Counted from the first letter of the stretch, positions 1 through 8,230 are shown. The stretch is 10,996 nucleotides of DNA from Ignavibacteria bacterium UBA5771 (GCA_002418685.1 DIEP01000123.1:1-10996); one strand, 5' to 3'. Translations and numbers: made by a program. Notes: generated by a model from the letters alone, not told the origin.

Positions 1-1226
1 GTCCGAGTGAAGCTTGATTTTTTCCCAATTAAAGCTTCGATAACAGCTTTTGTGTTATTAACAGCAAATCCCATACTGCCCGCCATAAACAAAGGAAATA
101 GCAGTAACCGTTTCCGCCAATCATGGTGTATCGTTTGCTGTGCAAAAGTGTAAAATAGAAAAGTTGAAATTGAAGCCAAAACAAATATGGACATAACTGC
201 ATAAAAAGTATCATAAGCACTTGTGTAATTCTTGATTACTACGACAGGTAGATTTAGAAGAGCAACTATCAAAATGAATGGATACACAATGTTGCTTGTC
301 AGATGTATGATACCTTCAAGTTTAATTTTGGTTGGGAGTTTTGATTTAAGTAATGTGGGGAGCAATTTTCGAGCAGTTTCAATTGCACCTTTGGTCCAGC
401 GGAATTGCTGAGTTTTCAAAGCATTAATATCTAAAGGTAGCTCAGCAGGGGATGTTACATTGTTTAAATAAACAAATTTCCACCCTTTCATTTGAGCGCG
501 ATAGCTCAAGTCGAGGTCTTCGGTTAAAGTATCAGATTGCCAATTGCCCGCATCTATTATACATGATTTCCTCCAAATTCCTGCAGTCCCATTAAAATTT
601 ATAAAACATCCTGTTTTAAATCGAGAATATTGCTCCACAGCAAAATGTCCATCCAAAGATAAAGCTTGAGCTTTTGTAATGTATGAATACTCTTCGTTAA
701 GATGTTCCCAGCGAGTTTGAACCATCCCAACATTAGGGTCGGTAAACTGTGGTATAGTCTTAATTAGAAAATCAGGATTAGGTAGGAAGTCGGCATCGAA
801 TATAGCGATAAATTCGCCTTCTGCCACTTCTAACCCTGCTTTCAAAGCGCCCGCTTTAAATCCTGCACGGTTTGTCCTATGAAGATATTTGATATTAAAG
901 CCTTGCGATGAATATTCTTCAACACATTTTTTAAGTATTGCTTGTGTTTCATCTGTAGAATCATCAAGCACTTGAATTTCAAGCTTATCAATTGGATAGT
1001 TCATACTGCATACTGAACGAACTAGTCGCTCAGCAACATACTGTTCATTATAAAACGGTATTTGAATAGTTGCTATAGGCAACTTATCAGGTTCAGGTAA
1101 TGGATATTCTGGCGTTTTTTTTGTATCGTATTTTCGCAAGAAATGCACCAATACCAAGCTATGAATTCCAAAGCTGAATAAAATCAGCAGTGAAATAAAA
1201 TAAAAGACAAGTATAAATGTTTCCAT
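1..1226 (-). CDS. Processive family 2 glycosyltransferase (cellulose synthase-like), 3' end cut by window edge
   Basis: The visible part is 408 residues from the N-terminus, and the C-terminus lies beyond base 1. It is an inner-membrane glycosyltransferase that probably polymerises a beta-linked polysaccharide from a nucleotide sugar. A hydrophobic segment (about residues 3-28) precedes the catalytic domain. The GT2 motifs are all present: VLDDSTD (D88, D89), DADF (D144, D146), TEDLDLSYR (E236, D237) and QQFRW (273-277). Further membrane segments lie at about 305-331, 341-362 and 373-391. The last visible residues (NNTKAVIEALIGKKSSFTR) match the segment that precedes the final part of about 500-residue cellulose-synthase-like GT2 proteins. 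The ATG at 1226 is the first start after an in-frame TGA 15 bases upstream. The gene follows the lptE-like gene by 34 bp, which suggests co-transcription. The sugar substrate cannot be read from the sequence; plain cellulose synthesis is doubtful because no bcsB-like or PilZ partner is visible. Confidence 0.88.
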   Translation of the reverse strand, partial: METFILVFYFISLLILFSFGIHSLVLVHFLRKYDTKKTPEYPLPEPDKLPIATIQIPFYNEQYVAERLVRSVCSMNYPIDKLEIQVLDDSTDETQAILKKCVEEYSSQGFNIKYLHRTNRAGFKAGALKAGLEVAEGEFIAIFDADFLPNPDFLIKTIPQFTDPNVGMVQTRWEHLNEEYSYITKAQALSLDGHFAVEQYSRFKTGCFINFNGTAGIWRKSCIIDAGNWQSDTLTEDLDLSYRAQMKGWKFVYLNNVTSPAELPLDINALKTQQFRWTKGAIETARKLLPTLLKSKLPTKIKLEGIIHLTSNIVYPFILIVALLNLPVVVIKNYTSAYDTFYAVMSIFVLASISTFLFYTFAQQTIHHDWRKRLLLFPLFMAGSMGFAVNNTKAVIEALIGKKSSFTR

Positions 1227-1260
1227 AAATGGATTTATTCACCCCTTTTATTAACAAAAA

Positions 1261-1788
1261 TTACCATCCTGAAATTACAGATTGTAAAATGTCATTTGCA
1301 TTATTCTTTAAAATTTGTTTAATTGTTTCATTTCTTGCTGAAAAACCAGCAGCAAGATCATAGAAACTATAATTCGAGAAACTCTTTTGCCAAATAATTT
1401 TTTTATTTACGTTGTCGTAATACTCTACTTGGCAAGTTACCGTTATTTTCCTCTGCTTCTCTAACTCTCCTGTTGTTAGAGTTTGAATCTCTTCCTGTAT
1501 ATTAGATATTTGCACAGTTAGAATGGCATCGCCCTGATTTTCTCGGATTTTGAAAGAACCTTCCTTTTGAAATGTTGATATCAATTCGTTAGTCATGTAA
1601 TCTTTAAATTCAGGAACTCCAAATGTGCTCGCATCTATTACAGTTGGAATTGAAATTGTTTTCATGTAATCAGGAACGCTACTTCCTTTAAACGAATAAC
1701 AACCGCTTACTCCAACGGCAATAACCAAAGAACATAGAACATATTTTATGTAATTTATATACTTTTTCAAATTTTCAAGAAAGAACAT
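1261..1788 (-). CDS. lptE: LptE-like LPS-assembly lipoprotein
   Basis: This is a small lipoprotein of 175 residues, the usual LptE size. LptE plugs the LptD barrel in the outer membrane and helps deliver LPS to the cell surface. The sequence shows a lysine-containing N-terminus, a hydrophobic stretch and the lipobox VSGC (Cys30 from the ATG), followed by YSFKGSSVP. The text KTISIPTVIDAST, an alternating beta-strand pattern, and LTTGELEKQRKITVTCQVEYYD resemble the Bacteroidota LptE family, where a conserved 'sIPdylkTIsIP' region follows the lipobox. A TTG two codons further upstream (1794) would give 177 residues. I prefer the ATG at 1788, although neither start has a Shine-Dalgarno sequence. 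It lies 79 bp after the protease gene and 34 bp before the glycosyltransferase gene. The family call rests on overall pattern, because LptE sequences diverge strongly. Confidence 0.75.
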   Translation of the reverse strand: MFFLENLKKYINYIKYVLCSLVIAVGVSGCYSFKGSSVPDYMKTISIPTVIDASTFGVPEFKDYMTNELISTFQKEGSFKIRENQGDAILTVQISNIQEEIQTLTTGELEKQRKITVTCQVEYYDNVNKKIIWQKSFSNYSFYDLAAGFSARNETIKQILKNNANDILQSVISGW

Positions 1789-1867
1789 ATTCAAAATTAA
1801 TAATAGAAAATCAATTTACAATAAATTATTTGAAAAAAGTGCATAGTATATTATCGACGATTTAAAT

Positions 1868-4711
1868 TTAATTTAATATAAATTTATGTATATATTTGTT
1901 ATTATCCGTAATTATCTCGATAATTGTGTATTGAGAAGAACTGTGAGTTAAAGTTATTTTTGCAAAATTCTGATTGAGAATATTTGGGTCGGCATTTTGC
2001 ATTTTTCTGCCTAAAATATCATAAACATTAATTTCCTTGATTATTTCACTTTCATCCAATAATTGAATAAATAATTCATTTGTTTCCGGTGATTCTATAT
2101 ATTTGATTCTTTCGGATTCCTTGTCAGGGTAATCTTTAACATCAGTGGAAAGAAGGTAAGGAATGAGCGTGTTAGTGAGATTATCTCGATTAGTATCACC
2201 CGCAAAAACTATATGGAATTGCTTCGTATTGTTCGGATAAATCGGTCCTTTGAATTTCATACCGACAACCATACTTCTATCGTATATTCTACTGCTCTGC
2301 ATAGAAATGCCACTGTTCAATGATTCGATCTGTTCGTTTGTTTCAAATAATCGAGTATAGTCATAATCTAAACCAGATGCTTGCGCTTCGGTGCCTTGGT
2401 CATCAGAATATGCAATAACAGCACAGTAAATTGGAGCACCGGGTTTATATGTAATTTCGCCAGCTATTCCGCTTCCAAATTTGTTTGTAATGCTATTTGT
2501 CATTAGGTCAGTGTAATACTCGCACTGATTTGAATCGGGTTCGTCAGCAACATCCCAATCTATATAATAACCTAATGAAACATCTTTTACATTCATCGAA
2601 TCAATACATTGGATAGTAACTTTGAAATCATAAAAGTTTTTGCCATGATTATAAGCTTCTAATTGAACTTGGACACCGATTTTTCTATCTAAATTCGCAT
2701 AATCATCACTAAATATATTGATATTCTCATCGGGATTGACAAATTTCTTTATTGTTTTGAAATCTGCATCGAAAAATGAAGCCACACGTTCAGAATTATT
2801 GCTGATCATAATCCCCGAACTTGGATATGTGCCATTTCCATAAGTTTGATTGCCATACCCTTTGACCACAAAGCCTTCGCCTAACTTCATGCTTCCACCA
2901 TAAACAAATCCAAATTCACCTGCATCGCCAAGAGAGAATTTTAACTGTTCAGTTTCGAATGTTTTATAACTCGTTGTTGGAATAAAATCGAATTTCACAA
3001 AGTCGTGATAATTATTTTCCCCCTTTATATCAAGCCGAAATATAATTTTCGAGATGTTTTCTTTTGTAATATGAAATTTAAAATCACCAATAGTTCTATC
3101 TTCCATCGAATTGATCGAATTGATAGAGACAACACTATCGAGCAATGCTACACTATGCATAGGATCATAAGCAATATGCAAAGTAAATTTTAGATTGATT
3201 GCAGGTCCCAAAATGTTTGTAACATTGATTTTTAAAATAGCAGTATCTCCTTTTGCAAATCTATTTTGTAAATTATTTTCGGTGTTAAAATATTGATATG
3301 CATTTGGAACAATGGCAGGAATGCTCATAGGATTGGTTGATACTACCTTTAATAAATTTATTCTGCCTGGGACAAGATCCATATCAGAATATCCTGCATT
3401 TTTATCTTTAATATCGTCAGTGCATTGTCTTACGAACTCAATTGCTTGAATTGGGTTTAAATTCGGATTTTTGGAACGCGCCAAAGCTACTGCTGCTGAA
3501 ATAACAGGTGCAGAAAAAGATGTGCCACCCATATTATTGACGTAATTATCATTGTTCCCTGTCCCCAGATTGCCTTTCCCTGGTGCCATTATTCTCACAG
3601 GGACACCCATTACTGAATTATATTCAATATAATCATCGCCATCAACTTCGCCTACTCCCAATACTCCACGGCAACCCGCTGGATAAAACGTATCATAAGG
3701 TGTCACGGCTGTATCCGTATTCCCACCCGCGGCAACAATTGCTACTCCACGTGCAATAGCGTAATCAACAGCATTTTGCTCAATTTCAGAATAGGCGCGA
3801 ACTCCTCCCCAACTTAAATTGAGAACAGAAAATTGATGCACACCTGCAAAAATTATAGATTCAGTTGGATAAAGAATGTATTTTGTTGTATCGCTTGCCT
3901 TGATTGGATAAATCTTGCAATTTCCTGCAATTCCTGCAATACCTTTGCTATTATTGAATGTTGCCCCAATTATCCCTGCTATTATACTCCCGTGATCTAT
4001 TTTAAAATTGTATGTATTGCCCCATCCTTGTGGGTCCTGTCCACCTAAGAAATTGAATCCATTATAATCATCAATATAGCCATTGTGGTCGTCATCAATT
4101 TTATTGTTTGGCACTTCGCCTGCGTTAATAAATAAAGAATTTATCAAATCGGGATGACTTTGCTTTACACCATTATCAGAAATTGCGATAACAATGTTTG
4201 GATTACCTTTTTCGATTTCCCAAGCATCTTCAGGCAAGATATTATCCAAAGAATATTGGAGATTGAAAAATGGATCGTTGGGTGTAAATTTTTGCAGTTT
4301 ATATATATAACTTGGCTCAGCTATTTCAATTCCTTGATAATTTCTTGATAATTTTCTGATTAATGAATTTGCATCAATCTTATTGTCAAATTCCATAATG
4401 TAAGTGCGTAGAAGAGGTTCCTCTGCAATCAGCACCTTCTTTCTATCATAATTGATAGATTGCAATTGATTTTGTTTGGATTTACCGTAAGTCTCAGAAA
4501 TTTCTTTATCCAGCAATGGCAAAAATCGCGAATTTGGGTAATTATTTTGAAGCTGAGGGATTAATTTTTCGGCATCTAATTGCGAGCGGAATTTTATAAA
4601 AATCCGATAATCTGAAATCGGGGTTTCCGAAAATAAGTTCATCGAAATAGCAAAATTCGTAATTACTATAATAATCAATGCTTTGATGATTATACTGATA
4701 TTCCTTGTCAT
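1868..4711 (-). CDS. Secreted subtilisin-like (S8) serine protease with T9SS type A sorting domain
   Basis: This 947-residue exported protease has a signal peptide at about residues 1-29. A prodomain of I9-like character follows (about 34-140), ending with AEPSYIYKLQ, the usual link to the mature enzyme. The S8 catalytic domain spans about 150-455: Asp179 in ISDNGV, His240 in DHGSIIAG, oxyanion Asn331 in AAGGN, and Ser398 in GGTSFSAP. An Asp-rich, calcium-binding-like insert (202-215, NKIDDDHNGYIDD) is typical of Bacteroidota S8 proteases. Beta-rich regions of unknown role follow (about 470-860), including a DWD motif at 718-720. The C-terminal about 75 residues, with NVYDILGRKM (895-904), resemble a T9SS type A sorting domain, so the protein is probably moved across the outer membrane and anchored or released. 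ATG start; no Shine-Dalgarno sequence. The gene follows the lipoprotein gene by 37 bp. Its substrate is unknown. Confidence 0.92.
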   Translation of the reverse strand: MTRNISIIIKALIIIVITNFAISMNLFSETPISDYRIFIKFRSQLDAEKLIPQLQNNYPNSRFLPLLDKEISETYGKSKQNQLQSINYDRKKVLIAEEPLLRTYIMEFDNKIDANSLIRKLSRNYQGIEIAEPSYIYKLQKFTPNDPFFNLQYSLDNILPEDAWEIEKGNPNIVIAISDNGVKQSHPDLINSLFINAGEVPNNKIDDDHNGYIDDYNGFNFLGGQDPQGWGNTYNFKIDHGSIIAGIIGATFNNSKGIAGIAGNCKIYPIKASDTTKYILYPTESIIFAGVHQFSVLNLSWGGVRAYSEIEQNAVDYAIARGVAIVAAGGNTDTAVTPYDTFYPAGCRGVLGVGEVDGDDYIEYNSVMGVPVRIMAPGKGNLGTGNNDNYVNNMGGTSFSAPVISAAVALARSKNPNLNPIQAIEFVRQCTDDIKDKNAGYSDMDLVPGRINLLKVVSTNPMSIPAIVPNAYQYFNTENNLQNRFAKGDTAILKINVTNILGPAINLKFTLHIAYDPMHSVALLDSVVSINSINSMEDRTIGDFKFHITKENISKIIFRLDIKGENNYHDFVKFDFIPTTSYKTFETEQLKFSLGDAGEFGFVYGGSMKLGEGFVVKGYGNQTYGNGTYPSSGIMISNNSERVASFFDADFKTIKKFVNPDENINIFSDDYANLDRKIGVQVQLEAYNHGKNFYDFKVTIQCIDSMNVKDVSLGYYIDWDVADEPDSNQCEYYTDLMTNSITNKFGSGIAGEITYKPGAPIYCAVIAYSDDQGTEAQASGLDYDYTRLFETNEQIESLNSGISMQSSRIYDRSMVVGMKFKGPIYPNNTKQFHIVFAGDTNRDNLTNTLIPYLLSTDVKDYPDKESERIKYIESPETNELFIQLLDESEIIKEINVYDILGRKMQNADPNILNQNFAKITLTHSSSQYTIIEIITDNNKYIHKFILN

Positions 4712-4748
4712 AATATACTAATATAGAAAAAACTAAATTAAATAAAAT

Positions 4749-5762
4749 TTACCTAATAATCACAGAAATTCTTTTTTGAATTTCACCAAGTTCGCTTTCA
4801 AGAATAATTGTAGTTGAACCTTTCTTTTTGGGAATTAGTTGATTCAAGTTTTGGGAGAAATATTGATCATCATAATTCAATTGTATATCAGTCCCATCGC
4901 CCTCTTGAATCAATATTAATTTTGCACTTATTGGAACGCTAATCTTCGCGGGAGCAATCAATTCATTATTATCCTGAATTTTATACTTCAGAACTGCATC
5001 GCCCTCTTGCAAATCAATCAAAGGTGTTTTACGTAATGGAAAAACTTTTACTTGTTGGTTCTCCCATTGCAGCAAAGATGCATGCAAATTTTCAAATTCA
5101 TAGATTTGATTATTTATCGCATAGATTGATCCATTTTGAATCGGAGCAACAGGTTCATATAAAATTTTTATTGTATTATTTTTATATCCATAAATTTTAT
5201 ATTCAAAGAAATCACCACTTCCCTCATAAAATCCAATAATTAAAGCGTTATATGTGCTATCAATAAAATTATCAGATTTCTGAATGACTAAATTGACTGC
5301 TTCGGGTGTAAAATAAAAGTCATTGAAAATATTGTTATAATTATGCGTTGACTCATCCATCGAATATATACTCATAAATGATAGAGTCAATTCATCCACT
5401 GAATGCAATTTGAATTTTCCAAGATAAATAATATCTTCGTCTGTTTGATTAGTCAGATTATATTTGAAGGATGAATCAATATCAATAGGCAACCAATACA
5501 ATTCCTGTGAATTTTTCGAAAAAGAAATATAGATTTTTTTATTCTTTATATCGCAATAGCGAATCTCCAACTTTTCAATTTTTGGGAAAGAAGGAGCAGA
5601 TTGGATTGCTTTTGCGTTTTTTTCAACAGATTTATCTATGAAATGCAAGTTTGATACAGCCCGTTCTTGTGATATTGGCTTTTCTTCCTTCCGCTGGCAT
5701 GCTGCCACAATAAATATAGATAAAGTAAATAGAATTAAAAGAAAATATTTTTTACCTTCCAA
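4749..5762 (-). CDS. Lipoprotein of unknown function
   Basis: I do not recognise the family. The product is about 337 residues, with a positively charged N-terminus (EGKK), a hydrophobic core and the lipobox VAAC (Cys22), followed by QRKEEK. It is therefore a lipid-anchored envelope protein. The body is mostly alternating hydrophobic and polar beta-type sequence with no recognisable catalytic motif. The last 60 or so residues (about 275-337), with LIPKKKGSTTIILES and a closing RISVIIR, read like the last strands of an Ig-like domain. The listed start is a TTG at 5762 without a Shine-Dalgarno sequence nearby. An AGAGG at 5793-5789 instead points to a start a few codons further upstream, where only ATC (5780) or ATT codons are in frame. 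Either choice leaves the lipobox intact. It lies between purN and the S8 protease with gaps of 34 and 37 bp, so it is probably co-expressed with the protease. Confidence 0.72.
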   Translation of the reverse strand: MEGKKYFLLILFTLSIFIVAACQRKEEKPISQERAVSNLHFIDKSVEKNAKAIQSAPSFPKIEKLEIRYCDIKNKKIYISFSKNSQELYWLPIDIDSSFKYNLTNQTDEDIIYLGKFKLHSVDELTLSFMSIYSMDESTHNYNNIFNDFYFTPEAVNLVIQKSDNFIDSTYNALIIGFYEGSGDFFEYKIYGYKNNTIKILYEPVAPIQNGSIYAINNQIYEFENLHASLLQWENQQVKVFPLRKTPLIDLQEGDAVLKYKIQDNNELIAPAKISVPISAKLILIQEGDGTDIQLNYDDQYFSQNLNQLIPKKKGSTTIILESELGEIQKRISVIIR

Positions 5763-5796
5763 TTTTTTAAAAATTTTGATAGTAATTACCTCTTAT

Positions 5797-6399
5797 TTAT
5801 TCCAAAATTATTTCTTTCTTTGCAATTTTATTTATGGTTTCCACATAAAGTTTATGTTCATAAGGTAGAATTCTTGCAGCCAAAGTTTCGGGAGTATCGC
5901 CAGGCATTACTTCCACTTGCACCTGGTTAAGAATCTTGCCTCTATCATATTCTTCGTCCACAAGATGCACTGTTGCACCTGAATATTTTTCCCCTGCTTC
6001 AATTACTGCTTTATGCACATTCAATCCGAACATTCCTTTGCCACCATATTTGGGTAGCAATGCAGGATGAATATTTAAAATTCTATGGTGATATTTTTTA
6101 ATAATTGTTGAAGGTATCATTTTCATATAACCCGCTAGAACAATTAAATCGACTTTATGTTTCTCGAGAATATTTAATAGCGCTTGGATATAATCATCCA
6201 CATTTTCAAACATCTTATCGTTTAAATGATAGGAAGGAATATTTGCAGATTTTGCTCTTCTTAATGCTCCTGCTTCTGAATTATTTGAAATTACACAAAC
6301 TACTTCAGCAAGCAACTGCCCCTCTTTTTGTGCGTCAATTAACGCTTGAAGATTTGTGCCTTCGTGCGATGCAAAGACTGCTAAACGCAGTTTTTCCAT
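5797..6399 (-). CDS. purN: Phosphoribosylglycinamide formyltransferase (GART, PurN)
   Basis: This is the cytosolic enzyme of de novo purine synthesis that transfers a formyl group from 10-formyltetrahydrofolate to GAR. The product is 200 residues, the normal PurN length. Seen in the sequence: the phosphate-binding loop HEGTNLQAL (12-20), VLAGYMKMIP (87-96) and the catalytic triad Asn109 and His111 in NIHPALLPKYGG, with Asp152 in EEYDRGKIL. The insert GGKGMFGLNVHKAV (119-132), in place of the shorter E. coli loop, is the variant common in Bacteroidota and clostridia. The ATG at 6399 puts the first beta strand (LRLAVFAS) at the N-terminus. A longer in-frame start at 6474 would add 25 unconserved residues and overlap maf, so I rejected it. 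The gene is first in the leftward block and divergent from maf. No other pur genes are in the window. Confidence 0.95.
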   Translation of the reverse strand: MEKLRLAVFASHEGTNLQALIDAQKEGQLLAEVVCVISNNSEAGALRRAKSANIPSYHLNDKMFENVDDYIQALLNILEKHKVDLIVLAGYMKMIPSTIIKKYHHRILNIHPALLPKYGGKGMFGLNVHKAVIEAGEKYSGATVHLVDEEYDRGKILNQVQVEVMPGDTPETLAARILPYEHKLYVETINKIAKKEIILE

Positions 6400-6457
6400 A
6401 ATTTTTGTAATTTGCTTAATTTTATAATACAAAATTAGATAATTTGAACGATTAAAT
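6400..6457. promoter_or_regulatory. Divergent promoter region between purN and maf
   Basis: This 58-bp AT-rich spacer separates the two divergent transcription units and must hold, or lie close to, both promoters. On the minus strand TAATTTTG (6437-6430) matches the Bacteroidota -7 consensus TAnnTTTG and would give purN a leader of about 25 bases. I see no matching -33 TTG at the right distance, and such matches arise easily in AT-rich DNA. On the plus strand TATAAT (6423-6428) is a possible but unsupported -10-like hexamer for maf. No operator-like repeat is evident. Confidence 0.35.
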
Positions 6458-7096
6458 ATGAATATGCAATCCAATATGACCTCGCAAAATAACTCAATTA
6501 CAGATTTAATTCATATTCCAAAAGAAATTGTGCTTGCTTCATCTTCACCAAGACGAAAGAAGCTTTTGGAAACACTTGGGATTGAATTCCGCATTGTCCA
6601 TCCGTCTGTCGATGAAGATGATTTTACAAATCACGAACCAATCGAAATTGTGCAGGAACTTGCATATAAAAAAGCTAAAGAAGTTGCTGATACTGAAAAA
6701 GATTCGCTTGTCATCGGTGCTGATACAATTGTTTGGTGCGAAGGCAAAATTTTAACAAAACCAATTAATGATGAAGAAGCATTCAATCACTTGAAATACT
6801 TGAGTAATCGCACGCATTCGGTTTTTACAGGCATCGCACTCATTGATAGCGACACAAATCTCTCTCTTGTTGCTTATGAGCATACGCTTGTAAGATTCCG
6901 TCAATTGGAAGATGAGGAGATTTTGGCATATATCAGGACGGGTTCACCCTTTGATAAAGCAGGTGCCTATGGAATACAAGACGATTTTGGTGCTGTATTC
7001 GTTAATAAAATTATTGGGGATTTTTATAATATTGTGGGTTTGCCTTTAACGCTACTTTATTTGAAGTTAAAGGAGTTTTCAAAAAATTATATTTAA
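6458..7096 (+). CDS. maf: Maf-family nucleoside triphosphate pyrophosphatase (YhdE-like, dTTP/UTP type)
   Basis: This cytosolic house-cleaning enzyme hydrolyses non-canonical or excess NTPs to NMP and pyrophosphate. The product is 212 residues from the first ATG. Family signatures are in order: LASSSPRRKKLL (26-37), the GADTIV motif with Asp89, KP (101-102), SVFTG (121-125), FDKAGAYGIQ (165-174) and NIVGLPL (191-197). The AGAYGIQ form is that of the YhdE subfamily, which in characterised members prefers dTTP and UTP, rather than the YceF subfamily. The 22 or so residues before the first beta strand are longer than usual. ATGs at 6464 and 6476 are equally possible starts, and none has a Shine-Dalgarno sequence. 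It is the first gene of the rightward operon, and the next gene starts one base after its stop. Confidence 0.93.
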   Translation: MNMQSNMTSQNNSITDLIHIPKEIVLASSSPRRKKLLETLGIEFRIVHPSVDEDDFTNHEPIEIVQELAYKKAKEVADTEKDSLVIGADTIVWCEGKILTKPINDEEAFNHLKYLSNRTHSVFTGIALIDSDTNLSLVAYEHTLVRFRQLEDEEILAYIRTGSPFDKAGAYGIQDDFGAVFVNKIIGDFYNIVGLPLTLLYLKLKEFSKNYI

Positions 7097-7097
7097 A

Positions 7098-7847
7098 ATG
7101 AAGTCTTTAAAAGAATATTTTCAGGAAAATAATTTTATCGTTGTTGCACATCGTGGCGCTTCGGGTTTATCCCCTGAAAATACTATTAGTGCATGCATCG
7201 AAGCCTTGAAATATGATATAAAGATAATTGAAGTGGATGTGCGATTAACAAAGGATAATGAGATTGTCGTCTTTCACGATGAATTACTTGCTCGCATAGC
7301 CAATTTGGATAAATCAATTGAAGAATTGACTACTGATGAGATTAAAAATATAGATGTGGGAACTTGGTTCAGTGAAAAATTTAATGAGAAAATACCAACG
7401 CTCAAAGAAATTATTGATACTATTCGCGATAAAGCATATTTGATAATTGAACTAAAAACTAATAATAATCGCGAAGTATTTATTGATAAATTATTTGAAA
7501 TCATTAAATCCACAAATTACCATGATTACGTGATGCTTGTATCGTTTGACCCCGATTTGCTCCAAATTGCAAGAAAATATGATAAAAATATTTTAACCTG
7601 CATTATAAAAGATCCGAATTCAAATGTATTGCCACACGAATTATTGTCACAAACACAGTCAGACGGTGTGATTTGTTCCTTCGATGAATTAACAGATGAA
7701 TTTATCTCAGATAAGCGAAAATATAAAATTCCTGTTGGCGTTTATGACGTTGATACTATGCAGCAATTAGAAAAATGTCTGGAAGCAAATATCTACGGCA
7801 TCGGAACAAATTTTCCCGAAGCGATTTTAAAAAAAATAGAAAAATAA
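7098..7847 (+). CDS. Glycerophosphodiester phosphodiesterase family protein (GDPD)
   Basis: The product is 249 residues with no signal peptide, so it is probably cytosolic like UgpQ. The family hydrolyses glycerophosphodiesters from phospholipid turnover to glycerol-3-phosphate and an alcohol. Active-site motifs are present: AHRGASGLSPENT (His18, Arg19, Glu27, Asn28), EVDVRLTKD (Glu45, Asp47), VVFHD (His60) and LIIELK (Glu118, Lys120). The N-terminal half is thus a complete GDPD catalytic signature. The C-terminal half is looser: the usual 'W-[TS]-V-[ND]' strand reads VGVYDVD, and the closing 'TD.P' reads TNFPE. It starts one base after the maf stop and ends 5 bp before the DUF971 gene, so translation is probably coupled. 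The substrate is not evident. Confidence 0.92.
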   Translation: MKSLKEYFQENNFIVVAHRGASGLSPENTISACIEALKYDIKIIEVDVRLTKDNEIVVFHDELLARIANLDKSIEELTTDEIKNIDVGTWFSEKFNEKIPTLKEIIDTIRDKAYLIIELKTNNNREVFIDKLFEIIKSTNYHDYVMLVSFDPDLLQIARKYDKNILTCIIKDPNSNVLPHELLSQTQSDGVICSFDELTDEFISDKRKYKIPVGVYDVDTMQQLEKCLEANIYGIGTNFPEAILKKIEK

Positions 7848-7852
7848 ATTAA

Positions 7853-8230
7853 ATGAACAACTTGATACCAATAAAAATAACACGACCAAAGCCCTATCTT
7901 TTACATTCAGAATGGGGTGATGGGTTTAACGGAACAATAAAAATCGAAGTGCTACGCGATCATTGTCCGTGTGCGGAATGCCAAGGCGAAGAAATTCCAA
8001 GCATCGATGGCAATAAACGAATTGCAATGTCATCATTTAAGACGATTACACCAGGGAGAAATGAATTGAAGGAACTTAAACCTATTGGGAACTATGGTTT
8101 GCAACCGATATGGGGCGATGGCCACGATTCGGGACTTTACACTTGGGAACTATTTCGGAATTTATTTGCAGAACATAGTCTTTCAGATGAAGACATCCAA
8201 AAATTAGAAGATAAATATAACAAGAAATAA
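7853..8230 (+). CDS. DUF971 / GBBH-like N-terminal domain protein, putative zinc-binding
   Basis: This 125-residue protein consists of the DUF971 domain alone. Signatures are WGDG (21-24), LRDHCPCAEC (34-43), IGNYGLQPIWGDGHDSGLYTW (78-98, read as two adjacent motifs) and FRNL. Cys38, Cys40, Cys43 and His91 correspond to the three-Cys, one-His zinc site known from the N-terminal domain of gamma-butyrobetaine hydroxylase. The stand-alone bacterial form has no settled function; in other bacteria the domain also occurs next to or fused with Mrp/ApbC-type iron-sulfur carriers, which hints at a metal-cluster role. It is packed between gdpD (5 bp) and hutU (2 bp). No Shine-Dalgarno sequence is visible, so expression probably relies on coupling. 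Family assignment is firm; function is not. Confidence 0.9.
   Translation: MNNLIPIKITRPKPYLLHSEWGDGFNGTIKIEVLRDHCPCAECQGEEIPSIDGNKRIAMSSFKTITPGRNELKELKPIGNYGLQPIWGDGHDSGLYTWELFRNLFAEHSLSDEDIQKLEDKYNKK

Noticed and set aside
1792..1799. Perfect TAnnTTTG promoter match (TAATTTTG, minus strand) upstream of the lptE-like gene
   Set aside because: It overlaps the start codon region, so any transcript from it would begin at or inside the gene; it is probably chance in AT-rich DNA.
3105..3122. Tandem 9-bp repeat (ATCGAATTG twice)
   Set aside because: It is in frame inside the protease gene and simply encodes a SIN-SIN repeat in a non-catalytic region.
6105..6401. 98-codon open frame on the plus strand
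   Set aside because: It lies fully antisense to purN, whose motifs are clear, and its own translation has no recognisable content.
6400..6474. N-terminal extension of purN to a start at 6474 (25 extra residues)
   Set aside because: The extra residues are not PurN-like, the extension overlaps the divergent maf start, and the ATG at 6399 fits the family length.
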